Part shown: in pieces, positions 47,690 through 58,159 of the stretch
How positions within the stretch are numbered: the stretch's first letter is position 1
Layout of the letters: each line of letters begins with the position of its first letter
Assembly (NCBI GenBank): GCA_963576725.1
Contig: OY755237.1
Span: forward strand, 59,635,873-59,699,872
DNA length: 64,000 nucleotides
Direction of reading: 5' to 3'
From: Azorinus chamasolen
Taxonomy: Eukaryota > Mollusca > Bivalvia > Cardiida > Solecurtidae
Notes under the pieces: model-generated
What the model was told of the DNA's origin: nothing
The model's database searches: none
The model's input: the letters and a program-made list of their open reading frames with translations, nothing else
Made by a program: the position numbers and the translations under genes

Positions 47690-48564
47690 TGTAAAAAATC
47701 ATAAGAAAATCAATATGAAAAAGGGGAATACCTCCAATATATTGATGTTAGAGTTATGGCCCTTGTGCATAACACTTTCTCTTATCATGCTTCTTCCATA
47801 TATAAAGTTTCAAATCAATCCAGCAGATGGAGAGTAATTGTCAGGAATAGAAATTATGAAAAAGGGGAATAACTTCAAAAATATTTAAGCTAGAGTAACG
47901 ACCCTTGTGCTTGCCACTTCCTTTCATCATGTTTGTTCAACATATGAAGCTTCAAATCAATTGAACCAGTAGATAAAGAGTTATTGTTGAACAAGAAAAT
48001 ATGAAAAAGGGAAATAACTCCAAATATATTGATGCTATATTTATTGCCCTTGTAAATGGCATTTCCTCTCATCATGCTTGTTCCATATATGAAGTTTCAA
48101 ATCAATTGAACCAGTAGATAAGAGTTATTGCCCGGACAAAAAATAAAAAAGGGGAATAACTCAAAAAATATTGATGCTAGAGTTATAGCCCTTGTGAATG
48201 ACACTTCCTCACATCATGCTTGATCTTTGTGTGAAGTTATAATGAATTTAGCCTACCATTGTAGGAGATATGGCCCGGACGCAAAGTGTGACAGAGCGTC
48301 AAAGCATGAAAATATGGCCTTTGAAAACGACACTTCCTCTCATCATGCTTGTTCTAAATGTGAAGTTTCAAACATGTAGACACTTCCTCTCTTCATGATT
48401 GTTCCCTGTGTGAAGTTATAATTAATTTAGCCTACCCTAGCAGGAGATATGGCCAGGACAAGAAGCGTGACGGACGGACGAACGATCGGACGGACGGACG
48501 GACAGACAGACGGACGGAATCGAGCAAACCTATAGTCCCCCAACCGGTAACCGGTGGGGGACTC
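47690..48564 (+). mobile_element. Iteron element with about 140-bp units, GGAC tail and terminal hairpin
   Basis: About six units have GAAAAAGGGGAATAACTCCA, ATATTGATGCTAGAGTTAT, CACTTCCTCTCATCATGCTT and GAAGTTTCAAATCAATTGAA. A GGACGGACGGACAGACAGAC tail follows (48470-48517), then a GC hairpin CCCCCAACCGGTAACCGGTG with GGGGG and ACTCATAAAC. The subterminal hairpin is reminiscent of Helitrons, but a CTRR end is not clear. Confidence 0.55.
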
Positions 48565-48590
48565 ATAAACGAGGTGCACTGAAATAACTC

Positions 48591-48840
48591 TTAACCCTTC
48601 GCTTGCTATTCCCGTCAATATACCTACCTGTAAACATTGAAGACCCGGGTGAGACAGCTCCTGCAGAAGCTGTCTCATCAGGGTCTGCACTATTTACAAG
48701 TTGATTATGCAACCAGTGCACTCCACAGCAGTGATTGCACAGCGAAATACTTATACACAGTGAAGATGTATGTTATTATACAACAGGGCATGGGTAAAGA
48801 AGGAGATATGTATTTTAAAATTCAGCAAGCGAAGGGTTAA
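48591..48840. mobile_element. piggyBac-like MITE
   Basis: TTAACCCTTCGCTTGCTATT and the complement of AATTCAGCAAGCGAAGGGTTAA form about 15-bp inverted ends on TTAA. The core palindrome is GAGACAGCTCCTGCAGAAGC then TGTCTCATCAGGGTC. Confidence 0.65.
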
Positions 48841-49169
48841 TATATCTATCCAACGAATTGAATAGTGTCATTTTTCTTATACATGTACATGTACGTATAT
48901 TTAAGACTGGTATCCATAAAAATAAAGTTTTGAATAACTGATCATTTCTGCCAGTAGTATCTGATTTACTTTGTGCAATAAATCAATGGGTTTTGGTTGC
49001 ATTGTATTAAATTCTACTGCAAAATTTTATTTCAGATGGATGTAACAGACGAAGAACTCTGCATCATATGTAACAAGCAGATCTGAAGAAAAGACTAAGT
49101 ATTAAAACTTAGACGAAAACGATGTGATGGACTAAACTTCGCCAGTGCGGGTAGACACATTAAATTCCA

Positions 49170-49490
49170 GCCATGAACACGGCTGTCAAATACTCTGTGA
49201 ATTTATTCCTGAAACTCTTAAAGTACAAAAATGAGTCATATAGGAAACACCACATACAGCCGGTCGAACATCAACACAAGGAAAAAGCAAATGTACATAA
49301 ATGTAAAAACATCAAGAGACGCACAAAGACAAAACAAACATACAATATGGGGATGATGGAAATACCGCCTTGGAACGGTCAGTGACAAAAGTCACTGGGG
49401 GTTAAACCGGTTTTTTGGCGCCCAACCTCAAACTTATTCCATCCCCATCTTAAAAGACAAACAGTGTAAATAAAGTTTTGGAAGGACTGA
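49170..49490 (-). mobile_element. RYLDD-type retroelement 3' UTR fragment, minus
   Basis: On the minus strand it reads TTTACACTGTTTGTCTTTTA, AGATGGGGATGGAATAAG, AAACCGGTTTAACCCCC, CCAAGGCGGTATTTCCATC and a TGTTTCCTATATGACTCAT-like end. Only the non-coding 3' part is present. Confidence 0.6.
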
Positions 49491-49519
49491 ACGCTTAGTT
49501 CGAGCTATCTCGAAGTTCG

Positions 49520-49570
49520 AGTGTGGAACGTTTGTCCCTGGTTCTTGTGTGTCTTTTGATGTTTTCTGTG

Positions 49571-49603
<33 letters not shown>

Positions 49604-49720
49604 CGTTTGGGTGTGTGGTTGTGTGTGTGTGTGTGTCATGCTGTCTATCGGTGTTTTGGTGGTGGTTGCGTCTTGCATGTGGCTTTGCCTGCTTGACTTT
49701 ACTACTTTTCCAATTATCTG
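49520..49720 (+). repeat. Second 3' UTR fragment containing a (GT)n microsatellite
   Basis: The plus strand has TTTTGATGTTTTCTGTGTTC, a (GT)n run at 49577-49641 and GGTTGCGTCTTGCATGTGGC then TTTGCCTGCTTGAC, like the end of the unit at 37200-37450. Confidence 0.5.
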
Positions 49721-49724
49721 AGTT

Positions 49725-50370
49725 AGATACATCGTTGTTCAAAAGTATCTGCTTTCACCAGTCTTAAAATAGTTTCAATATTGTTATGGTATGTGTTTGT
49801 GCGACAAGCAGCTTAGTCCCGAAGGATCAAATTGATTGTATAGTATAGAACAGTCGGGTTTTGGGGGAACAATGTTAAATTCAAGGTCAGATAAATGACT
49901 AAAGGTGAGATAAGTTAATGTGCTATTTCAAAATAATACAAATGTGCTGTGTCTGCTTATTATACAATTATATCAAATTTTGAAGATAGACATGTTTTGT
50001 CCTATAACGTTTATATTTGTTGGCGGGTGGGGTAATCAAACACCTAACATTTTATATTATTTAGCAAAAGGAAAATTGTTGAAAAATTGTGAGACCATTT
50101 CGAGTTTTATTAGCATTTAAGGTATTTATAAATATAAAGATCTAATTAAGTATAGTTTTGTAATTTTGTTGTTCATGTAAAACGATTGAGTTTAACAAGA
50201 TGCAAACATGCATGATAAGGAAAATGTATTACTTCGCACTGACAGTCCTTATAAAGATGGTTGAATTTTCAACTCACTACATTTGGTGATAATAGTGGCA
50301 TTTACCTTTCAAACCTGGACAAAATCATTTCTGTACTATTTAGTCTTTAATTTAGCCTTAATTTCGCTTT
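49725..50370. other. AT-rich sequence without recognisable features
   Basis: No exon, repeat border or RNA gene could be supported between the microsatellite and the DIRS recombinase fragment. Confidence 0.4.
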
Positions 50371-50374
50371 TACA

Positions 50375-51590
50375 GATTGGACTAAAAGGGTTTTAGCCAG
50401 GAAACCTGACTGGCAGAGCAAGGAAACCGATCACAGCATTCCAGCGAATGACAACTTCTTCTATAGACAAGACATACCTCTCGCTCGATCGTTTAGCAGC
50501 AGCAAACGTAAGAAGGAAGATTGTCTTCCACGCCTGATCTAGCCTGATCTAAAGACCCGTAAGGCGCTATGTTAAAAGACCAAAGGGCACGATATATAAC
50601 AGAGAATGAGAAGTCGGTTTCTAAAATTTGAAAGCACGGATCAGCTCAGAAAAGACTGTGTGAGAGCTAATGTCCTTAATTCCTCTGAAACTAAGGGTAT
50701 CATCAGGTAAGAAACCTAGACGACCGTCAACCGGCCTCGGTGAGGTTACAACAGATTCCTGTTGATACCAGACGGGCTGATGGGGGACCCCGCCGTTTGT
50801 ACCCAAAACAAGAAAATGGTAGGGCCACTGGAGTGGAGTACCCTGCTGACTGGGTTTACAGCAAGTTGAGTCTAGCTGGCGACTTGTGTAGAGTGTCGGC
50901 CGACAGGAGCGGGCCTCCGGGGACTGATGAAGAGGAGCGATGCCTCCGCCTAGAATGGCCAAGGGACCGGGCAAGGAAGACGGTTGACCGAAAAAAGTCA
51001 AATGCTCAGTAAAACCGGGGGTACCCGTAAAAGGACCGGTCCATACAGATAGGATACCAGTAGAAATTGAATGCCTAGTAAAAGTACCGGGCAAACTCGC
51101 CGTGAGGCTAGAGAGACCTTGAAAACCCGGTCGATCCGGTGAAACCACCGGGCAACTTGACCGGGAGCACGGGGACCGGGACTTATGGTACCTAAGAGTC
51201 GGGATGGGTTAATCGAGCTGCTTTGTGCCAGATACACCAGGACCGGGCCAAACCACGTCGGGCTCCAGCTGACAGTAGATCCGATAAAACAAGTACTGGT
51301 AATAGATCCAAGGTCCGCTTGACAGAGAGTGGCGAGGGCAATATACTCGTGGACACAGAGCCCGGAATAGACGTAGTCAATGTTGTAAAGATACATGTCT
51401 GAGGGGAAAGGGAGACTCCCCCTTGAAGGATTTTGAAGACACAGAGATGTCCAGAATCGAGGGAGTAGAAGATCGGCAAGCAGAATATCTTTTGTGTTCA
51501 GACGCCAACTCCAATATCTCCTCTGACCAGACGGACGAGAACGGACAGGGAGAAAGAGTGGAACACTCACAGCAGGGGATATCATTAGTT
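50375..51590 (-). pseudogene. DIRS copy 2 recombinase and gag-like segments
   Basis: 50375-50700 is colinear with 26930-27260 of copy 1 (CTGGCAGAGCAAGG, CAGCATTCCAGCGAATGA, GAAGGAAGATTGTCTTCCAC). From 50720 to 51590 the GC-rich Ser/Pro/Gly-rich minus frames (51148-50621 and 51585-50998) correspond to gag, with repeated ACCGGG/CCCGGT. The jump from recombinase to gag means RT and RNase H were deleted. Confidence 0.6.
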
Positions 51591-51725
51591 TTGAATACTA
51601 CTTAAGCCGGTGCTAGGGGGCGTAAGTAGTGTTGCCCATTTAATTACTACTCATGAATAGACAGTTTAGACAGATTTTCGCATTGCTACGTTTTCTTTTG
51701 AAGGATCATCCACTTTTAGGATATA
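51590..51725 (+). repeat. Repeat R, partial
   Basis: It has TTTGAATACTACTTAAGCCG, GTGCTAGGGGGCGTAAGTAG, ACTACTCATGAATAGACAGT and TTTTGAAGGATCATCCAC. The AATAAA hairpin is deleted in this copy. Confidence 0.55.
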
Positions 51726-52217
51726 CAGTGTGCGTATCCCACTCTGCTGTGAAGTGTTCACACGCCGCCTTGCGTTGGCCTGGCATGGTGTAAAGTAACA
51801 GACAAAAAGGCGAGACGAACTTTCAATTCAGTATTTTGCTGCTCTGCACAGACTCTGCACAGACGTTCCAGTGTGAAGAAACAGTGAATACAGGCTAGCT
51901 TGATATGTAGGTCATCAACACAAAGGTAAAATCAGGGAGGCTAAATGTTTCTTTCACTCAAAATGGCCGATCGGAAATAACCAATGGGCTAATATTATGC
52001 GCCACCAGCAGGCAGGTCGTGTGGTACGTCTTTTTAATTCCAGTCACAAGGTATAAATAATTGCCAAAGGCTGAATTCACAGCAGGTGATGTAATTTGCT
52101 ACTAGAAGGGTTTGCTTAGCACACTTAAAATGGTATCATTCAGACACTCCATTATAAAAGCTGTCTTGGGCAGCACGGCTGTATACACACTAAATTGCCT
52201 CAACTACATGTACATAC

Positions 52218-52423
52218 CTCCTTCAGGAAAAGCTGTAGGACTTCAAACATTTGCTTCTTTTGCGGCATACTGACAATCTGTGCATCAAATTCCTGATGCA
52301 GATGATCAACAGAAATAGGGGTCCTGTATCTCCAAACAGCTGGCATGTCTTGTAGCATGCCTGGGTTGACAGCCTCCTGTTGGGTTTCTGTCTCATACAG
52401 CAGACACAACAAAGGATCGGCAC
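52218..52423 (-). CDS. RNF213-like: RNF213-like E3 ubiquitin ligase, internal exon (first visible)
   Basis: A 206-bp minus-strand exon runs between a TTTTACATCCCAG acceptor and a GTATGT donor. The first two bases finish a codon from an exon beyond the window. The next 68 codons read ADPLLCLLYETETQQEAVNP, then MLQDMPAVWRYRTPISVDHL, EFDAQIVSMPQKKQMFEVLQ and LFLKE, ending in phase 0. 'MPAVWR-R---S---L---F' followed by a hydrophobic 'LQLFLKE' helix matches the RNF213 segment that precedes the LRxLRH-P helix, which is what the next exon encodes. No upstream exon is found in 52424-64000, so the upstream intron exceeds 11.5 kb. Downstream intron: 17,893 bp, occupied by DIRS copy 2. Confidence 0.85.
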
Positions 52424-52554
52424 CTGGGATGTAAAATAGTTACTCTGTAATTGCGCTGTATGAGTGAGATTAAATTATTATGACATTTTTTCAGTTGAGT
52501 ATTCTACTATCTGACTTAAAACTATAAACCTGATTTTTTAACATATAACTATAA

Positions 52555-53144
52555 AACAGTAAAACCTCTATAATGTGACAACCAAAGATGTCTAAATTCA
52601 TACATGCAGAGGCAGGTGGTAGCTTTATGTAGGACCACTGGTATGCAGAAAGTTCCTACATTAGGCAGCCACATTCTTTAATTTTAGTGTCGGATTCTTT
52701 TGCAATTTACGACTATGCAAAAATATCCTACCTTAGTGGCAATTCAATATCTTCAACAATCTTGTAGGAGCTGTCTGATCATGGGTCTGCTCTATTTGCT
52801 TATGACATACATAGATCTACAATGCCTGCCATGGTAAAAACATTTCTTGTTTCTTAACTCATATTTCAGTTACATAATCTGCCGTTCCGTGAATATTAAG
52901 ATGTAACAGCCAAAACTATTGTGTAATACACATGTTTTAGTTACCTAATCTGTGGTCCTGTGTAACCAAATGATTACTTCTTGCCAGAACGTTTCCAATA
53001 TTCTAGAAAATTAAACATAAAATGTCTGCAAACCGAAAATTGCAATTAATGTAAGAATATCATACAAATAACACAGTGCAAAAGTATTTTTGTAATATAT
53101 AATTGATATCACGAACTTTAAGGGATCATAGAAATTACTTCGAG
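52555..53144. repeat. Intron with MITE fragments
   Basis: ACAGTAAAACCTCTATAATG at 52557 resembles a CAGT-type MITE end, with the inner palindrome GTAGGACCACTGGTATGCAG near 52630-52670. TAGGAGCTGTCTGATCATGG at 52765 is a piggyBac-like MITE fragment. No exon is seen. Confidence 0.4.
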
Positions 53145-53845
53145 ATAAAGAGAGCAGACAAGGCTAAAATGGTCAATTTTGACTGGATCAATGACCATAT
53201 AACTCAGAGGTGTGTTCTACGATTTGATTGGTAATCGAATTTGGTCAAGCATTTGTAACTATAGACATCCTCTGCAAGTTTGGTAAAAGTAAAAATGAAA
53301 ACTATTTGAATTATAGAGCGGACAGGGCTAAAACGGACAATTTTGACTGAATCAAGGGCCATAATACAGATGTTCTGATGCGATTGGACTGGTAATCGAA
53401 CTTGGTCAATATATTGCACCTATAAACATTCTCCGCAAGTTTGGTGAAGATCAGAGGACAACTGTTTGAGTTAGAGAGCAGACAAGGCTAAAACGGCCAA
53501 TTTTGACTGAACAAAGAGCCATAACTGGAAGGTATCTAAGGCAATTTGAGTGGTATTCCAACCTGGTCAAGATTTTACACTTATTAACATTCTCTGAAAG
53601 TTTGATGAAGATCAGATAAAAATATATGAGTAAGAGAGCGGGCAAGGCTAAAACGTGCCATTTTGACTGAATCAAGGACCATAACTCAGATGTGTCTGAT
53701 GCGATTTTCGTGGTAATCGAACTTGGTCAAAATTTTACACCTATTAACATTCTCTGAAAGCTTGGTGAAGATCAAATGAAAACTATTTGAGTTAGAGAGC
53801 GGACAAGGCCAAAACGGACAATTTTGACTGAATCAAGGGCCATAA
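53145..53845 (+). repeat. Four units of about 175-bp iteron
   Basis: Units share GAGAGCGGACAAGGCTAAAA, CGGACAATTTTGACTGAATC, AAGGGCCATAA and CGAACTTGGTCAA. The array abuts the nested MITE block at 53849. No GGAC tail is visible. Confidence 0.6.
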
Positions 53846-53864
53846 CATATACAGTGAAACTCAC

Positions 53865-54915
53865 TTATACCTCCATTCCACTGAGCGGCGATTTCGCTAC
53901 GCTTAGAAATTTTGGTAAAAACGCCGCGAATCGTAGCAGGAGCGGCAACAGCGCAGTAGAAGCGCCCTGGTCGTAGTTGAAGCGTAACAGAAGCTTCTTG
54001 ATCGCCACCTCAAGGCGATTGTTTTGCCCTTGCTCAAAACAATCGTAGTGGCATCGCCGTGGACTCGAATCGCCGCAAAAGTTCATGAACGCAGCAGTAT
54101 CGTAGCCGCAGCGTGAGTAACGTAGCGCAATTGCAGTCGCATCGCAACAAAAGCGCCGAGATATTTGTCCGCATATAAATGCTTTTTCACACATTTGCAG
54201 AGTAGACCTAGATAAGATAGATCCTATTGGAGCCGTCTGATCAGGGTCTGCTCTGTTTGCTTATAACATGATATAGATATGATTCTACAGTTTTTGTCAA
54301 AGCAAAACCATTTCTTAAAACGGTTTAATTTTAAAACTGCAGCTAATAAATATTCATCAGAGCATTCTTTATTCCATGGATATTGAACAGGGAAAATGTT
54401 AATGCTTTAGTCACCCCATGAAACACTTAGCAAAAGGAAGACATAGATCATGCCCACAACTGTGTTTGTATTGATCTGGGTCTTCAAAACAATTTGATCC
54501 ATTTTCTTCGAAGGATGATGGCCAACTGATTCGAAAGCAATTTAATCAAATATTTTATATAGAAACGTTCCAAAAGTGCAACAGAAGTGCAGATCTTGCG
54601 CTTAGGTCGAAGCAAAGTCTTAACAGCAACGTAGTAAGTGTAGACGAAGCGTAGTCTGAAATCCCGTGTCATAGTGGAAGCGTAGTAGAAGCGTCGTGGA
54701 GAGACATCAAGTGCCATAGAAGCGCAGCAACATCTCCAAAGGATCGGAAACACCGCAGCGAGATCGTTATTGAAGCGTACTATATGCGTACTCGAAACGT
54801 TCAAGTCCGAAAATTAGGCACATGACGGCGTTACTGCGGCGATTTGGAAGATTTTGGAGAAACGCCATGATCGCCATGAATGCAGTGGAAGCGCCGCCCA
54901 GTGGAATGGTGGTAT
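53865..54915. mobile_element. Middle TIR element inserted in the outer MITE
   Basis: ATACCTCCATTCCACTGAGC and the complement of GCCCAGTGGAATGGTGGTAT are about 20-bp inverted ends. The interior repeats AGTAGAAGCGT/CGTAGCGCAA-type motifs (GCGTAG...GAAGCG) throughout, on both sides of the inner insertion. GC-rich frames here carry no motifs. Confidence 0.6.
54181..54402. mobile_element. Innermost piggyBac-like MITE
   Basis: Typical family body: TTTGCAGAGTAGACC, GGAGCCGTCTGATCAGGGTC, GCTCTGTTTGC and AATAAATATTCATCAG, ending AACAGGGAAAATGTTAA. The left TTAACCCTTT end is missing. It lies within the GCGTAG-rich element. Confidence 0.6.
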
Positions 54916-55089
54916 TATAACGAAATCCTAGGGACCTTAAAATTTATTTTGCTATATCCAAACTTTGTTATATCGATAAGACGAAATTTCGTTATAAATG
55001 TTTGGATATGGCGAATTTCGGTATAGTGTACTAAGATCGTGCAGATTCTGATCCTGATCAGATTCCACATTATAATATACGTGCTGACC

Positions 55090-56685
55090 AAAAGTCTACA
55101 TGCATACAGTTGGCTATGCCATGTGTTTTGGTAATTTCATAGCATGTCTCTTATGAACTGTAAAGGAAAAACAAATTCATGTCAGTTATAAATAGCATTA
55201 TTGGGGAAATGAGTTGACCATTTGTTTCCCTATTTCAATGGCTCAGTGCAAAACTAGGCTTACTCTATAGACATTCTAGTGAAGAAAATATCTTATATGC
55301 ATGTAAATGTACACTTCAATTATTTATTTATTAATTTTCGTAGTGATTTGTTTACCTTTAATATTTTTTATAAATCTATGAAATGTGCTTATGTATCACG
55401 ACATATGCCAATCAGTGTTCAGCCAAGTGGCAGTGTTCCCGCTGGAACTACAAGGTGTATTGGTCTACTATCAGATTTTGCCTATTTCGGTACGGATTGT
55501 CCGAAAAACGTCTTAGAATAGTTACCTACGGCTGCTTCAGTGCAAAGTATGAAGTTCCACATATATTCTGACAAACGTTTCTATTGGCCCGCAATCAAAA
55601 TATACGACAGGGAATGAGAAAAAACACCCAATCAGATGCATGGTTACTAATCGTTTACGATTGTAACATGTTTCAATAAATTTATTGATAGTCTTGAATA
55701 AAGCGGGATACCATTCTTATTGCATCAGATTCGTCCCTTTAACATTCGGACTCAGCAGCATGTTTATGCACAACGTGTATTTATACGCCGTTTTCATTGT
55801 TTGTGTGGAAATTATGCAATGGTGCGTTCGTGTTACCTGAGGTTGGAATATCGAGATTCTACTGTATGTATTTTAGTGCAGATATGGACCAGAGACTGTG
55901 TTTCTGGGGCAGTAGCTTGTCTGTATCTATCTCAAATACACTTTATATGCCCCGCCTTAAGACGATGTGGGCATTAAGTTTTAACCTTGTCCATATGTAC
56001 GTACGTCTTGTATGTCCCTACTGTAAACCTTTCGTCAAGGATTTCTTAAATTGTTTCCCTGAAGCATTATTATAGTGAGTTGTACAGTGTCTCTCCGTTT
56101 CAGGCCTGTCGTCCTTCTATTTCCTGTTTGCAAGCACTTTGATTTAATTTTGGTGATTGTTTAACCATGGTCTTCCTGTTTATGGTCATACTATTAGTAA
56201 TGTGTAATTGCAGTATATATAGAATTATCAAAGTATTACATTATTGTAAATAATTGTGTCGCCGTCACCATTTGCCCCTGACACCTAAAAACGCCAGCTT
56301 ACTGATTTTTGGCACACAACATTAGTATGGAGAACTGTATCGTTTAAGACAGGTTCGAATCTGCCACATGTACACTTCCTTTTTAACGGAACTTAATATT
56401 TTATATATAGAACACTACGTGTTTGTGAAACACTATGCTTTCGATATGACCTTTGACCTTGATGTTTATACCTTTGCCTTTAATAGGTCACCCTTAAAAA
56501 TGTTTGCCTCCATATATTGAAATAGTGTAAATTCTCCGACAGGTAAAGGTCGGTTTTCAATGTTAACACAATTAATAAGCATGTGTTTAATACAAGTATC
56601 ATATTGTATTTCACACCTAAAATAAACATTACACCCAATAAATAGTTTCCCCTACTCGATTAACTGTTGAGTCGGATTTAATCTA
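55090..56685. other. Sequence without recognisable features
   Basis: Two open frames of 80-92 codons (55279-55521 and 55797-56075, plus strand) have no motif, splice context or visible repeat relation to the annotated elements. I do not call them genes. Confidence 0.4.
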
Positions 56686-56689
56686 ATTT

Positions 56690-57240
56690 TATACTCAAAC
56701 AGAACAAATCCAAATTTCATTCCGACCCTTGGTAGGGATGAAAATACCCTTTCTACTTCCCTTGAACATTATAACTTTTTCCAGATAAAACTAGAGAGAT
56801 CTAACCGGACAAAGAGTACGATAAGGATCCGAGTGATCTAGGTCTCTAGAGAGATCACAAATGTATCTATATGAGGCGACCGACGGGAGATGAAATTTTG
56901 CCAGGAATCCTGCTTAACAGAGCAGAGTGACCGAACTATCATAATTTCAATGAATGAAGCGTCTTCAATAGATATAGCGTGAGTTTATTTAGCTGCCACA
57001 AACGTGAAAAGGAAGACTTCAATGAGACCGCAGCACACAAGAGGGATCCGATTTCGGCATTAAAGAAAGCACTGTCAGTTTCTGAAGCTCAGACAAGACT
57101 TGGTGAGAACCGATATTCTTCACACTACGGAAACTGAAGGTAATGGAAAGTATAACCCAATACCCTTTGAGAGTTTCTTCTCCAAAAAGAGAACAAGAGT
57201 GCCGGCGGGAACAATATACGCCCGTTGAGGCCTAATTCAA
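56690..57240 (-). pseudogene. DIRS copy 3 recombinase fragment
   Basis: Colinear with 26750-27330 of copy 1: AGGATCCGAGTGATCTAGGT, TTGCCAGGAATCC, ACAGAGCAGAGTGACCGAAC, CGTGAAAAGGAAGACT. No open frame remains. Confidence 0.6.
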
Positions 57241-57499
57241 CATAAACTGAATTTAACATATTTACTAAACGTAAATTCTAAGTCTAGTTGTGCGACCTTG
57301 ACATTGGATATAATTACCGGAGCACACACATGCTACCATAGCCCGTTTAGATAACATTGTGGTGTAATTTTAGAAGGATCCATCAAGCAGAATTTGAGCT
57401 GGAGATGTTACATACAAACATATAGTTCAATTCCATAATACGTCCCGTTGTTTCGAACAATTTAAGCTTGTAATTGTAGACAAATGTTCCCAAGTTTCA

Positions 57500-57870
57500 A
57501 AGCTTCATGAACAATAAAACCGATTGTGCAATTTTCTCTTTTTGTATTGCAATATTTGCTTCCGGTAGATCACCTTTCATCAGAACTTGTAATCTTCACA
57601 ACAGCTGGTGTTAAGTGCTTGTGTGGTGGCAGTAAAACGTCGCTTCGTACTTCATTCTCAGTATTGTTATAGTTTCTGATCCATTGAGATCATGAATTTC
57701 AGTACGTTTTGTTCTGAAAATTGAATACTACCGCTTAAGCGGGTGCTAGGGGGAGTGAGCAGTGTTGCACTTTCAATTACTGCTCATGAACAGACTCAAT
57801 AAAACCGAGTCTGCAGTTTTCTCTTTTTGCATTGTAATGCTTGCTTTCGGGGATCACCTCTCACCAGAAC
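57500..57870 (+). repeat. Repeat R as a tandem 1.3-unit array
   Basis: It starts in the hairpin landmark (AATAAAACCGATTGTGCAAT), runs through TTCCGGTAGATCACC and a complete unit (GTGTTAAGTGCTTGTGTGGT, TTGAATACTACCGCTTAAGC), and reaches the next hairpin CAGACTCAATAAAACCGAGT with TGCAGTTTT. The unit length is about 310 bp. It shows that the repeat can be tandem. Confidence 0.7.
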
Positions 57871-58159
57871 CTTATCTCAAAGGTTTTTGTAAATAAGTGG
57901 ACTTTAAGATAACCCTTAACCAAAACATTTAAATTTAAAAGGGCCATATTTCTGTCAAAATAGTTGAGAGAGTTATTTACCCTTGCCTACAGATAAGATC
58001 TGTGATGGTGAACAAGTGTCAAAGCTTGAGTTATGTTCTCTTGCTACAGAATTATGTTCTCTTGCTTACAGATGAAGCCTGTGATGGTAAACCAGTTTAA
58101 GGGTTATGTAAATAAGTTGACTTTAACAAAAACCTTAACCAAAAATCCATTGTTAGAAA

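Larger units (their letters stand above)
35418..52104 (-). mobile_element. DIRS retrotransposon copy 2, split by nested insertions
   Basis: The left end (TACATACCTGCTGTTAAATA...TTTGGCTATTATTTACACCTT) and right end (AAGGTATAAATAATTGCCAA...TTCACAGCAGG) are inverted over about 150 bp and resemble those of copy 1. Minus-strand DIRS segments inside, in the correct order, are 35946-36020 (inner end), 45780-46210, 46745-46830 and 50375-50720 (recombinase), 50720-51590 (gag-like) and 51725-52104 (outer end). RT and RNase H are absent, so they were lost by internal deletion. The other roughly 13 kb is later insertions. It fills most of the 17.9-kb RNF213-like intron. Confidence 0.75.
53849..55028. mobile_element. 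Outer CAGTG-type MITE, split by a second element
   Basis: The left part is only TATACAGTGAAACTCACTTA. The right part (54916-55028) continues TATAACGAAATCCTAGGGAC and ends TTCGGTATAGTGTA. Joined, they resemble a MITE with inverted TACA(G)TG ends and TATAACGAAAT/ATTTCGTTATA subterminal repeats. Confidence 0.5.

Noticed and set aside
23340..48520. Short tandem arrays considered as CRISPR
   Set aside because: Units are degenerate, without constant palindromic repeats or unique spacers, and the DNA is eukaryotic.
53865..54804. 106-109 codon minus-strand frames rich in Ala, Arg, Leu
   Set aside because: They fall inside the GCGTAG-iterated TIR element and carry no motif.
55279..56075. 80-92 codon plus frames as possible exons
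   Set aside because: No recognisable domain, and no paired splice sites with matching phase to any neighbour.
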